From: Phycisphaeraceae bacterium
Lineage (GTDB): Bacteria; Planctomycetota; Phycisphaerae; Phycisphaerales; Zrk34
Length of the DNA stretch: 64,000 nt
NCBI GenBank assembly: GCA_028282805.1
Contig: JANQHD010000016.1
Span: 20,147 to 84,146 of the forward strand
Reading direction: 5' to 3'
The notes beneath the pieces were generated by a model. That model worked only from the letters and a program-made list of their open reading frames with translations. It made no database searches and was not told the origin of the DNA. Shown piece after piece: positions 55,843 to 64,000 of the stretch; position 1 is the stretch's first letter, and every line of letters starts with the position of its first letter. The translations under genes and the position numbers were made by a program.

Positions 55843-56910
55843 ATGAGCGTTTTCGATATCGACACCATCCTGAAGCAGGCCATGGAAGCCGACGCCTCCG
55901 ACGTGCACCTCGTCGCCGGCCACCCGCCCATGGTCCGCGTGCACACCAAGATGGAACCGCTGGCCGACTACCCGGTGCTCCAGGCGGAAGACACGATGGC
56001 GATCATCAAGCACATGGCCGGCGACCGGCAGATGGCGCGCTTCGACAAGATCCAGGACTCGGACTTCTCGTACGCCGTCGAGGGCCTCGGGCGCTTCCGC
56101 GTCAACGCCCACCAGCAGAACCACGGCCCGGGCATCACCATGCGTGCGATCAAGGACGAGATCCCGCCGCTGAGCAGCCTGAACCTGCCCGAGGTGATCG
56201 GCAAGCTGACCTACCTGCCGCGCGGCCTGGTGCTCGTGACCGGCGCCACCGGCTCGGGCAAGTCGACCACGCTCGCCGCGATGATCCAGGAGATGAACCA
56301 GCGCTACCACAAGCACGTGCTGACGCTGGAGGACCCGATCGAATACGCCTTCAAGTCCGACCTGTGCGTGATCGAGCAGCGCGAGCTGGGCCAGGACGTG
56401 CCCACGTTCGCCTCCGGCCTCAAGCACGCCTTGCGTCAGGACCCGGACATCATCCTCGTGGGCGAGATGCGCGACCTGGAGACGACCAGCGCCGCGATCA
56501 CCGCGGCCGAGACCGGCCACCTCGTGCTCAGCACGCTGCACACGAACTCCGCCGCGTCGACCATCGAGCGTATCGTCGACATGTACCCGGCCAACCAGCA
56601 GAACCAGATCCGCTCCCAGCTGGCCAACACGCTGCAGGCGGTGGTCTCGCAGCAGCTGTTCAAGCGGGTCGACCAGCCGGGCATGGTGCCGGCGCTGGAG
56701 ATCCTGGTCAGCACGCCGGCGGTGCGGAACCTGATCCGCGAGAGCCGGACGTTCGAGATCCCCAACGTGATCGAGACGAACCGCGTGATGGGCATGCAGA
56801 TGCTGGACAACGCGATCGCCGCGCTGTTCTTCAACGGCATGATCAACCGCGAGGACGCGATCGCCAAGGCGGTGAACCCGGAGAAACTGCACAAGACCCT
56901 CGCCGCTTGA
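55843..56910 (+). CDS. pilT: Type IV pilus retraction ATPase PilT
   Basis: The 355-aa ATPase has Walker A GATGSGKSTTL (about residue 134), LEDPIEYAF, LVGEMRDLETTSAAITAAET and the His box GHLVLSTLHTNSAAS. The C-terminal AVRNLIRESR motif is the PilT-specific AIRNLIRE signature needed for retraction. It lacks the zinc module seen in pilB. Its presence indicates that the pili retract, so twitching or DNA uptake is possible. GAGGAT lies 9 nt before ATG 55843. Confidence 0.94.
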   Translation: MSVFDIDTILKQAMEADASDVHLVAGHPPMVRVHTKMEPLADYPVLQAEDTMAIIKHMAGDRQMARFDKIQDSDFSYAVEGLGRFRVNAHQQNHGPGITMRAIKDEIPPLSSLNLPEVIGKLTYLPRGLVLVTGATGSGKSTTLAAMIQEMNQRYHKHVLTLEDPIEYAFKSDLCVIEQRELGQDVPTFASGLKHALRQDPDIILVGEMRDLETTSAAITAAETGHLVLSTLHTNSAASTIERIVDMYPANQQNQIRSQLANTLQAVVSQQLFKRVDQPGMVPALEILVSTPAVRNLIRESRTFEIPNVIETNRVMGMQMLDNAIAALFFNGMINREDAIAKAVNPEKLHKTLAA

Positions 56911-56932
56911 GGCGCATTGAGGACCGCGAGTT

Positions 56933-58153
56933 ATGGCACATTTCAAGTATCAGTTACAGGGAGCCGACGGCCGCACGACGACCGGCGTGTTGAACGCGCC
57001 GACCAGCGAGGCCGCGGCCGCGCAGCTGCGCGGCAAGGGGCAGGTGATCAGCCTGACCATCGTGGAAGGGGCGCAGCAATCGCTCAGCGAGAAGCTCAAG
57101 GCGCTGAACCACACGTCGGGCCCGAACCAGAAAGACATCCTGAACTTCACCACGCAGCTGGCGGTGATGATCCGTGCGGGCATCAGCATCCGCGCCGCGA
57201 TCGAGGGCATCGCCGACCAGGTGGAGAACCCGAAGTTCAAGGAGATGCTCACGTCGATCAAGCAGGACGTGGAGGGCGGCAAGCCTTTCAGCGAGGCGCT
57301 GGCCAAGTACCCCAAGCACTTCAACTCGCTGTACATCAACATGGTGCGTGCGTCGGAGATGTCGGGCTCGTTCGCGAAGATGCTCGACCGCATCGCCGCG
57401 TACCTCGCGCAGCAGATCGAGACCCGCGCCATGGTGCGCGGCGCGATGATCTACCCGGGCACCATCGCCACGATGGCGGTGGGCGTGACGATCTTCCTGT
57501 TGACGTTCGTGCTGCCGCGTTTCGCGGGCGTGTTCAAGGGCAAGGAAGACGTGCTGCCCTGGCCGACGACGTTCCTCATGGGCCTCAGCAGCTTCATGGT
57601 CGCCTGGTGGTGGCTGGTGGTGCTGGTGCTGGGCGCGTTGGTGGGCGGGGCGTTCTTCGCCTCCAAGACCGACGCGGGCCGGCTGTTCTTCGACAAGGGC
57701 AAGCTGGTGGCGCCGATCTTCAAGAAGATGTTCCGGGCGCTGTACATCAGCCGGTCGCTGCACACGATGGGCGAGCTGGTCAACGCGGGCGTGCCGATGC
57801 TGGACACGCTGGCGATCACCGGCGACATCGCGGGCAACCACTACTACCGCGGCCTGTGGCGTCGCGTGCACGCGGCGGTCAAGCAGGGCAAGAAGATCGC
57901 CTTCGAGCTGAACCGCACGTCGCTGCTGCCCAAGAGCGTGGTGCAGATGGTCTCGGCGGGCGAGGAGTCGGGCAAGCTGGGCGAGGTGCTGGACGAGATC
58001 TCGGCGTTCTACGTCAAGCAGCTGCGCGAGGCGATCAAGACCGTCACCGGCATGATCGAGCCGATCATGATCGTGATCATGGGTTCGATCGTGGGCTTCA
58101 TCGCGATGGCGATCATCCTGCCGATCTTCAAGATGAGCTCGCTGGTCAAGTAA
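56933..58153 (+). CDS. pilC: Type IV pilus inner-membrane platform protein PilC
   Basis: The 406-aa GspF/PilC-family protein has two T2SSF repeats (about 70-195 and 270-395) and three membrane helices, including VTIFLLTFVLPRF and MIEPIMIVIMGSIVGFIAMA. It starts MAHFKYQLQGADGRTTTG, the family's usual opening. It is the platform driven by PilB and PilT. It is a paralogue of gspF at 10510, from which it is clearly diverged. Confidence 0.92.
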   Translation: MAHFKYQLQGADGRTTTGVLNAPTSEAAAAQLRGKGQVISLTIVEGAQQSLSEKLKALNHTSGPNQKDILNFTTQLAVMIRAGISIRAAIEGIADQVENPKFKEMLTSIKQDVEGGKPFSEALAKYPKHFNSLYINMVRASEMSGSFAKMLDRIAAYLAQQIETRAMVRGAMIYPGTIATMAVGVTIFLLTFVLPRFAGVFKGKEDVLPWPTTFLMGLSSFMVAWWWLVVLVLGALVGGAFFASKTDAGRLFFDKGKLVAPIFKKMFRALYISRSLHTMGELVNAGVPMLDTLAITGDIAGNHYYRGLWRRVHAAVKQGKKIAFELNRTSLLPKSVVQMVSAGEESGKLGEVLDEISAFYVKQLREAIKTVTGMIEPIMIVIMGSIVGFIAMAIILPIFKMSSLVK

Positions 58154-58198
58154 CGCAACGTAGCGCACGGAAGCGCGTCGCACCGTGTGAGGTAAGTC

Positions 58199-58771
58199 AT
58201 GAACACGCGCAATCGCACAACCCGTCGCCGGGCGCAGGGCTTCAGCCTGATCGAGGTGACCGTCGCGTCGGTGATCCTGGCGCTGGCGGTGCTGTCGATC
58301 GTGGCGGCGCAGCAGGCGTTCCACCGCCAGAACGACGTGTCGCAGCAGACGAGCCTGGGGCTGGCGCTGGCCAACGAGCTGCGTGAGATCACGCTGGCGT
58401 TGCCGCCGCACGACCCGATCTCGGGCTCGCTGTTCTACGGGCCGGAGTCGAACGAGACCGACGGCGACCCGCACGTGATGGTCACGTACCTCGACGACCT
58501 GGACGACTTCGCCAACACCGACGGCGGGGGCTTCACGTTCAACCCGCCGATCAACGCGTTGCGCGAGGCGTACCCGAACATGGACAACTGGACGCAGACG
58601 ATCAACGTGGAGAACGTCGACGCCGACGACGTCGGCGGGTCGGCGGTGACGGCGGGCACGACGGAGGTGCTGCGGATGACCGTGCAGGTGCTGTACGACG
58701 ACCCGGACGGCACCGAGGACCCGCGTGTGGTTTCCGAGCTGAGCTGGATCAGCGTGGGCTTACCGAAGTAA
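58199..58771 (+). CDS. PilV-like minor prepilin
   Basis: The 190-aa protein has a basic leader and site RRAQG|FSLIEVTVASVILAL with Glu +5, a hydrophobic helix and an acidic beta-rich domain with many Asp residues. The helix pattern and position in the minor-pilin block fit PilV/GspI-like proteins, which help prime pilus assembly. GAGG lies before ATG 58199. Confidence 0.78.
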   Translation: MNTRNRTTRRRAQGFSLIEVTVASVILALAVLSIVAAQQAFHRQNDVSQQTSLGLALANELREITLALPPHDPISGSLFYGPESNETDGDPHVMVTYLDDLDDFANTDGGGFTFNPPINALREAYPNMDNWTQTINVENVDADDVGGSAVTAGTTEVLRMTVQVLYDDPDGTEDPRVVSELSWISVGLPK

Positions 58772-58843
58772 CGAACCGTTTTTTACGAGCAGCGCCGCCG
58801 ATCCAGGCGTGGCGGCGTACACAGCAGTGCGAGGCATCGAGAC

Positions 58844-61138
58844 ATGAACATGAAACGCAACGCATCACAACGCGGTGCCGTGAGTGTCCTGGCGATGCTC
58901 TTCCTGGCGATCTTCGCTTCGTTGGCGGCGGCCATGGCGATGTCGGCGCAGACGAACCTGCTCAGCGCCGACACGAACCACCACGGCAACCGCGCGTTGG
59001 CCGCTTCGGAGACGGGCGTGCAGTTCGCGCGGTTCCGCCTGGCGTCCATCGCCGACGGCGTGACCACGACCAAGGGCGAGATCGAAGGCGATATCGCCGA
59101 CGACCTTTGGACGCAGGTGGCGATGCAGCTGTACACGGCCGTGGGTGTCGAGAGCCAGTTCCTCGACTCGCCGACCATCAGCTACGACGGCGAGGGCGTG
59201 CCGCAGAAGGTGGAGCTCGGGCGCATCCGGCTGGGCGGCGCGACCGACGACCCGACGTTCCGCGTGACCGTCGAGCAGCACCCGATCGACGGCGAGAACT
59301 ACGGCTCGGCGTACTACCAGCGCACGCCGTACAACGTGGGCGGCGCCGCGAACCTGTACACCGCCGACGGCGAGGCCGTCACCTCGGCCAACCCCGTGAC
59401 CAACAACTACGTGCGCGTGACGACCGTCGGCACGGACGGCGGGGTGAACCGGACGATCAACATCGACTTCCGCATCGACAAGAAGGTGCGTTTCGCGATC
59501 CTCAGCCGCAACCGCATCATGATCGGCCGGAACGTCATGGTGGTCGGCCCGATCGGCAGCCGGTACACGCAGGTCGACCACCTGCACGGCCACCCGATCC
59601 AGATGCGCGACAACTTCCACGGCCTCGACCCCACGCTCGACACGTGGCTGGCGGACCTGAAGACGTACCTCGGCCTCAACGACGTCGACGGCGACAACCG
59701 CGTGCTCGTCGCCGACGAGCGCGAGAGCGCCGGCCTCGGCGACGCCGCGGCGCTCGACGCCAACAACGACGGCTACGTCGACACCTACGACATGTTCGTG
59801 CTCAAGTACGACTCGAACAACGACGGCGCGCTGAGCGAGTCGGAGTTCTCCAGCGGCGGCAACCTCATCGACGGCCAGCTCTGGCAGCTGATGAACGAGG
59901 CGAAGTACCCCATCGGCACCGAGTTCGACTGGGCCAACAAGCGCGTCAAGCTGCCGGGCGAGTCGTGGGTCGACGCCTCGGCGGACCTGAGCACGATCGA
60001 CAACTACGACGACTACGCCAAGGTCGCCGGCGACGTGGTGTTCAAGTCCGAGAAGTCCCCGTGGGAAGCGGGCGCGGCCGGCGGCAAGTACCAGGACTAC
60101 TTCCGCGGCCCGATCGTGTCCGACGAGTACACCGACCCGGTTACCTTCGGCGCCGACGACAGCGCGATCGTGTCGCTCGACGCGTCGAACTTCGACGTCT
60201 CGCAGTACCGCTCGATGGCCACCGGCAGCTTCACCGACCAGATCAACAACCCCGTGGCCAACGACGGGTCGCAGCCCACGGTCATCACGCCCGCCGGCCC
60301 CGGCACGATCGAGTCCGTGCCGTACAACTCGCCGTACCCTTACGATTACTACGCCCGGCCGGTGTACGAGAACATGGTGTTCACCAACGTGAAGATCCCC
60401 AAGGGCACCAACGCGCTGTTCGTCGACTGCAAGTTCATCGGCGTCACGTTCGTCGACTCCGAGGTCGACAACGACGACCCCAACTTCAACTACGCCGGCA
60501 TGCAGGAGGCCGACGGCTCGCAGAAGTACCACGGCATCGAGGTCGACGTGAACGGCTCGGCCGTCACCGACACCAAGCCGCTCGGCAACAACATCCGCTT
60601 CCACAACTGCGACTTCGACGGCACCGTCGCCACCGAGAACCCCGCGAGCTACAGCCACGTGCGCAACAAGCTCCAGTTCACCGGCGACACCGTCTTCAAC
60701 CCGACCGCCGGGTCGCTGACCGATGCGCAGAAGGCGCTGTTCGAGAAGAGCACCATCATGGCGCCGCAGTACTCGCTGGACATCGGCACCTTCACCCAGC
60801 CGGCCAGCGGCACCGAGGTCACGCACCTCGACGGCACCATCGTCGCCGGCGTGCTGGACATCCGCGGCCAGGCCGAGATCAACGGCTCGCTCATCACCAC
60901 CTTCGAGCCGACCGTCGGCCAGGGCGTGTTGGCCGAGGGCGGCAACCCCGCGAACTTCAACACCACGCTCGGCTACTTCGAGTCGACCGCCGGCGACAGC
61001 GAGGCGGAGATGCCCGTCGGCGGCTACGGCAAGATCATCATCCGCTACGACCCGTACCGCGCCATGCCCGACGGCATCCTCGGCCCCATCGAGGTCACCG
61101 CCGACATGGACACCTACTTCGAAGGAACGGGCCAATGA
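58844..61138 (+). CDS. Very large PilX-like protein with EF-hand-like loops
   Basis: The 764-aa protein begins like PilX: SQRG|AVSVLAMLFLAIFASL, a prepilin-like helix lacking Glu +5, then AASETGVQFARFRL, a common PilX helix. PilX is normally about 170-200 aa. The remainder is a large Asp/Asn/Gly-rich extracellular domain with three 12-residue loops matching EF-hand calcium sites: DVDGDNRVLVAD (280-291), DANNDGYVDTYD (305-316) and DSNNDGALSESE (323-334). Later segments (TIVAGVLDIRGQAEINGSLI) look like beta-solenoid. A calcium-dependent pilus-tip adhesin is a reasonable guess. The next gene overlaps by 4 nt. Confidence 0.8.
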   Translation: MNMKRNASQRGAVSVLAMLFLAIFASLAAAMAMSAQTNLLSADTNHHGNRALAASETGVQFARFRLASIADGVTTTKGEIEGDIADDLWTQVAMQLYTAVGVESQFLDSPTISYDGEGVPQKVELGRIRLGGATDDPTFRVTVEQHPIDGENYGSAYYQRTPYNVGGAANLYTADGEAVTSANPVTNNYVRVTTVGTDGGVNRTINIDFRIDKKVRFAILSRNRIMIGRNVMVVGPIGSRYTQVDHLHGHPIQMRDNFHGLDPTLDTWLADLKTYLGLNDVDGDNRVLVADERESAGLGDAAALDANNDGYVDTYDMFVLKYDSNNDGALSESEFSSGGNLIDGQLWQLMNEAKYPIGTEFDWANKRVKLPGESWVDASADLSTIDNYDDYAKVAGDVVFKSEKSPWEAGAAGGKYQDYFRGPIVSDEYTDPVTFGADDSAIVSLDASNFDVSQYRSMATGSFTDQINNPVANDGSQPTVITPAGPGTIESVPYNSPYPYDYYARPVYENMVFTNVKIPKGTNALFVDCKFIGVTFVDSEVDNDDPNFNYAGMQEADGSQKYHGIEVDVNGSAVTDTKPLGNNIRFHNCDFDGTVATENPASYSHVRNKLQFTGDTVFNPTAGSLTDAQKALFEKSTIMAPQYSLDIGTFTQPASGTEVTHLDGTIVAGVLDIRGQAEINGSLITTFEPTVGQGVLAEGGNPANFNTTLGYFESTAGDSEAEMPVGGYGKIIIRYDPYRAMPDGILGPIEVTADMDTYFEGTGQ

Positions 61139-61809
61139 GTTCGCCCAACCCGCAGAACAAGACGACCAAGCCCGCCCGCCGCGCCAAGCGGCGGCGCGGC
61201 TTTACGTTGATCGAGCTGCTCATCGCGATCGTGATCGCTGCGGTCCTCTCGCTCGCGATCGCCGTGGCGCTCAACGCCTCGCTCATGGCCTACGGCGCCT
61301 CGACCGAGTCGGCCAGCATGCAGATGTCCGGCCGGCTGGTTATGCAGAAGACCATGGCCATGATCCGCACCGCCACGCTGCACGACGCCTACGACCCGGC
61401 CAACGGCACGCTCACCCTGGTCAGCCCGACCGATGCGAACCACCCGCTCAAGACCGTCGGCATCGAGATGCTCACCCCCGAGGGCAACCAGATCCGCCTC
61501 TGGTGGGTGGTGAACAACGCCTACAGCGACGCGTTCATGGGCGACCTGTTCTTCGAGGACGTGACCGCCGGTTCGGGCGCGCAGCTGCTGGTCCGCCGCG
61601 TGACCGTGCAGGACGACGGCAGCGGCAACCCCTACCTGTTCACGCTCGCCAGCCGGACCAGCGACTTCGGCCTGTTGCTGTCGCGCGCCACGATCGACAT
61701 GCAGCTCGAGCGCGACGACCAGCAGACGACCGAGTTGCAGGAAGCCGGCTCGTCGGTGCTGCCCCTGCGGCTGGTCGGTTCGACCGTGCCCCGCAAGAAC
61801 ATGGAATAA
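61135..61809 (+). CDS. PilW-like minor prepilin
   Basis: ATG 61135 overlaps the previous stop (ATGA). The 224-aa protein has a long basic leader and a canonical site RRRG|FTLIELLIAIVIAAVL with Glu +5, then a beta-rich domain. Position after the PilX-like gene and the helix type fit PilW/GspJ. Strict coupling to the large PilX-like gene suggests that the two assemble together. Confidence 0.78.
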   Translation: MSSPNPQNKTTKPARRAKRRRGFTLIELLIAIVIAAVLSLAIAVALNASLMAYGASTESASMQMSGRLVMQKTMAMIRTATLHDAYDPANGTLTLVSPTDANHPLKTVGIEMLTPEGNQIRLWWVVNNAYSDAFMGDLFFEDVTAGSGAQLLVRRVTVQDDGSGNPYLFTLASRTSDFGLLLSRATIDMQLERDDQQTTELQEAGSSVLPLRLVGSTVPRKNME

Positions 61810-61853
61810 CACGCCGTTGATGTGGTCACCGCCGGCCCGCCGATAGCACATGC

Positions 61854-62702
61854 ATGAGACGCATCACGGTGGCTGTGGCGGTGTTGTGCATGGCGGTTAG
61901 CGCATGCGAACCCCCGGAACCCCCGGAAACCCGGGAAGCCCCAACCACGACCGATGGTGAACCGCCGCGGGTGTCGTTGGCGCGCAGTCCGCGCGATTTC
62001 GCCGTGGCGCACGTGATCGTCGCGCTGTGCGACAACACCCACCAGGGCATCGTCAAGGTGTCCGCTGCGCTCGGCAACGGGCAGGACCCGCGCCAAAACC
62101 TGTACTGGGGCGCGATGTACGGCGTCAAAACGTTCTTCAACCGCTCGCCGCACTGGCGGGCCGTGCCGATTGCCGGCGACGAACCAACCGCGCCGGTGCT
62201 GGAGCGTTGCGTGTACCGCGCCGAGGTCGGCGGTCGGGTGGTGTACGTGGTGGCCGAGGCGTATGACGGGGCGCACATGCGCCGGGCGGTGGCGGATTTC
62301 TTCGAGTCGGCGGCGGGGCGGCGACGCGTCGACGTGCAAGCCGGGGGCGCGCTGATCGAATCCGCCGGGCGGGCGGACGTGGTCTGCTTCGTCGGCCACA
62401 ACGGCCTGATGGATTTTCGATTGAGCCACACGCCGCAGCCCGCCGCCGGCGACCGGCCCGCGCACGCCATGGTGTTTGCCTGCCGGTCGGAGGCGTATTT
62501 TGCCGAGCCGTTGGTCGCGGCCGGGTGTGAGCCGATCGTGACCACGCACGGCCTGATGGCGCCCGAGGCCTACGTGCTCGACGCTGCGCTGCGCGCGTGG
62601 GCCGGTGGTGCTTCGACGCGTCAAGCCGCTTCTGCCGCCTACGCGAAGTACCAAAGGTGCTCACCACGGGCCGCCGACCGCCTGTTCGGCGTCGCCCGAT
62701 AA
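61854..62702 (+). CDS. Lipoprotein with caspase-like His/Cys motif, unknown function
   Basis: The 282-aa product has a lipoprotein signal with Cys18 (AVSAC), then a proline-rich linker. The core contains VVCFVGHNGLMDFRL (His182) and, 28 residues on, AMVFACRSEAYF (Cys210), followed by VTTHGLMAPEAYVLDAAL. A strand ending in His-Gly/Asn-Gly and a second strand ending in Cys is the arrangement of clan CD (caspase/gingipain-like) proteases, but the match is by pattern only. It may be a processing enzyme or an inactive fold. The gene follows the pilus operon by 44 nt on the same strand. Confidence 0.6.
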   Translation: MRRITVAVAVLCMAVSACEPPEPPETREAPTTTDGEPPRVSLARSPRDFAVAHVIVALCDNTHQGIVKVSAALGNGQDPRQNLYWGAMYGVKTFFNRSPHWRAVPIAGDEPTAPVLERCVYRAEVGGRVVYVVAEAYDGAHMRRAVADFFESAAGRRRVDVQAGGALIESAGRADVVCFVGHNGLMDFRLSHTPQPAAGDRPAHAMVFACRSEAYFAEPLVAAGCEPIVTTHGLMAPEAYVLDAALRAWAGGASTRQAASAAYAKYQRCSPRAADRLFGVAR

Positions 62703-62959
62703 CCGGGCGCCGTTTCGTTTTTAGAACCTCGGAGCCCCACGCGCGGACGCCCGCCGATCTGGGGGTCGTGCGGGGTGCGGGGCCGGTTGTGACGGTTGGG
62801 CAAAGCCTGCGGGTAACACGCCGCCCCGACTCCGTAATCACCGCATAACTCAGGCAAAACTTTGCTCGCCTTGGCGCTGAATCGTACGTTTCGTTTGACT
62901 TTTTAGTACCGATAGCTGCGAACGGCCACACAAGGTTAGAGTTGAAAAGGAGCCTGGTC

Positions 62960-63703
62960 ATGCGTTGGAAAAGAACATTAATTGGAGCGATCGCGGCCGC
63001 GGCCGTGGTCGGCACGCCCGCCCTGGGCGACGAGCTGGAACTCACCGGCACGCTGCGTGACTTCCAGGAATCCCACCCCGACATGCAGTACCCCGACAAG
63101 AGCTTCGGCCTGCGGACCGGGTTCGTGAAGTCGACGCTCGGTCAGGACGGCAAGCCCGTGATCGACACCGAGTGGAACAACGGCGACCTTTCGCGCGCCA
63201 TGATCGACAGCGAAGCGTCGTTCAACCAGTGGTACCGCAACGTCGACGGCGTCAACCTCGCCACCAAGCACACCATCGTGCTGGCCGACGACGACGGCGA
63301 CGGCGTCTACCGCTACGAGGCCTCCAAGCACAACGGCCAGTCCTTCTTCCCGCTCGACGGCGAGCTGTACGGCAACGAAGGCCACAAGCACAACTACCAC
63401 TTCACCTACGAGGTGCACACGAAGTTCACGTACACCGACCCCGACGGTCGCGACCCGATGGTCTTCCGCTTCTCGGGTGACGACGACGTGTTCGTGTTCA
63501 TCAACAACCAGCTGGTGGTCGACCTCGGCGGCGTGCACTCCGAGCTTCACGCGGACGTGAACATCGACGACGTGGCCGAGGCGATCGGCCTCGAGCCCGG
63601 TCAGACCTACGACTTCGATTTCTTCTTCGCGGAACGGCACCTGACCCAGAGCAACTTCACGATCGAAACGTCGATCCAGTTCCTCTCGCCGCTCTACGAC
63701 TAA
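62960..63703 (+). CDS. Fibro-slime domain protein, secreted
   Basis: The 247-aa protein (ATG 62960, AAGGAG 7 nt upstream) has a signal peptide (about 1-23, TPALG). It then carries the fibro-slime/PA14-like core: GTLRDFQESHPDMQYPD, FVKSTLGQDGKPV, MVFRFSGDDDVFVFINNQLV and the tail DFDFFFAERHLTQSNFTIET. The DDDVFVFIN...VVDLGG...H pattern is diagnostic. Members bind carbohydrate or form surface matrix proteins, with Asp-rich loops that may hold calcium. It has no PEP-CTERM or other anchor. A terminator follows. Confidence 0.9.
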   Translation: MRWKRTLIGAIAAAAVVGTPALGDELELTGTLRDFQESHPDMQYPDKSFGLRTGFVKSTLGQDGKPVIDTEWNNGDLSRAMIDSEASFNQWYRNVDGVNLATKHTIVLADDDGDGVYRYEASKHNGQSFFPLDGELYGNEGHKHNYHFTYEVHTKFTYTDPDGRDPMVFRFSGDDDVFVFINNQLVVDLGGVHSELHADVNIDDVAEAIGLEPGQTYDFDFFFAERHLTQSNFTIETSIQFLSPLYD

Positions 63704-63752
63704 GCAGAAAAGACCCGGCGACCCCGCCGGAACCTTGTTGCCTGCTCGTTTT

Positions 63753-63784
63753 ACCGGGCCCTGGGCTAACGCCCGGGGCCCGGT
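63753..63784 (+). terminator. Strong hairpin terminator after the fibro-slime gene
   Basis: ACCGGGCCC (63753-63761) pairs with GGGCCCGGT (63776-63784), with an inner GGGC/GCCC stem and a TAAC loop. It lies 50 nt after the stop and is followed by TTGCGTT, a weak T-rich tail. Confidence 0.65.
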
Positions 63785-63808
63785 TTGCGTTGGATGGGCG
63801 ATCGAGTA

Positions 63809-63888
63809 GTCAATCGGTCAATCGGTCAATCGGTCAATCGGTCAATCGGTCAATCGGTCAATCAGTCAATCAGTCAATCGGTCAACTG
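63809..63888. repeat. Octamer tandem array 1, ten GTCAATCG-type units
   Basis: Ten consecutive 8-nt units cover 80 nt: six GTCAATCG, two GTCAATCA, one GTCAATCG and a last GTCAACTG. There are no spacers. The array lies in non-coding sequence after the fibro-slime terminator and faces array 2 in inverted orientation across a 23-nt gap. Confidence 0.95.
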
Positions 63889-63911
63889 GCCATGCGCGCC
63901 AAATATCATCT

Positions 63912-63959
63912 GATTGACCAGTTGACCAGTTGACCAGTTGACCAGTTGACCAGTTGACC
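63912..63959. repeat. Octamer tandem array 2, inverted relative to array 1
   Basis: One GATTGACC and five AGTTGACC units make 48 nt. AGTTGACC is the exact reverse complement of GGTCAACT, found at the end of array 1, and GATTGACC that of GGTCAATC. The two arrays can therefore pair as a long stem or cruciform. The right flank continues beyond the window. Confidence 0.95.
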
Positions 63960-64000
63960 ACCACCATCCCGCGTTTCCCCGTACGGGGGGAACTGCCCTA

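Noticed and set aside
63809..63959. CRISPR array
   Set aside because: The units are 8 nt, contiguous and without unique spacers, and there are no cas genes; it is a simple tandem repeat pair.

Overview
The window is about 64 kb of mostly high-GC DNA from a diderm (Gram-negative-type) bacterium. The envelope type is secure: there is a TonB-dependent receptor, ExbB/ExbD/TonB, a GspD secretin, a TolC-type exit duct and several lipoproteins. The gene mix (PilMNOP-type pilus operon, complete Gsp set, fibro-slime protein, PilZ, GGDEF/HD-GYP signalling, DUF3450-type TonB operon) suggests a planctomycete, most likely class Phycisphaerae. That assignment is inferred from gene content and was not tested against any database.

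Layout. 1-6.5 kb: end of a TonB-dependent receptor and a full energising operon (DUF3450, TtpC-like, ExbB, two ExbD, TonB, TPR lipoprotein). 6.6-17.9 kb: a type II secretion operon in the order gspD-E-F-G-H-I-J-K-C-L-M plus a TPR lipoprotein that could be the secretin pilotin; most genes from gspJ on overlap by 4 nt. 17.9-19.6 kb (minus): Sel1-repeat lipoprotein. 19.9-23.0 kb: pyruvate formate-lyase and its activase. 23.2-28.4 kb: a remnant of an HD-GYP gene, a histidine kinase with response regulator (minus), and a response regulator-GGDEF-HD-GYP protein. 28.6-30.7 kb: PilZ protein, a possible 43-aa membrane peptide and a class V aminotransferase.

30.7-37.1 kb is the metabolic highlight. One 1,406-aa protein carries a malate synthase A domain followed by an ICL2-like isocitrate lyase, so the whole glyoxylate bypass is in one polypeptide. 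Divergent from it is aceK, isocitrate dehydrogenase kinase/phosphatase, which controls entry into that bypass. 37.3-45.2 kb holds a MarR regulator, an RND tripartite efflux pump, a small permease and a SAM methyltransferase on one strand. Together they look like an export/detoxification locus of unknown substrate.

45.2-50.0 kb is a lower-GC island. It contains a membrane protein, a TraG/VirD4-like ATPase that lacks its central Walker B region, a hairpin-rich non-coding stretch, a small membrane protein and a large serine recombinase whose reading frame runs antisense through a tRNA-Ser(CGA) gene. It reads as a decayed integrated element. 50.5-61.8 kb: type IV pilus operon pilM-N-O-P-like-B-T-C followed by three minor-pilin-like genes, one of them 764 aa with three EF-hand-like loops. 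61.9-64 kb: a lipoprotein with a possible His/Cys caspase-like dyad, a fibro-slime protein with a terminator, and two octamer tandem arrays that are inverted copies of each other.

How it fits together: the two filament machines and the TonB system handle secretion, surface motility or adhesion, and uptake. The glyoxylate fusion and AceK support growth on C2 compounds or fatty acids, while PflBA supports anaerobic pyruvate use. No prepilin peptidase, PilQ or obvious major pilin is in the window.
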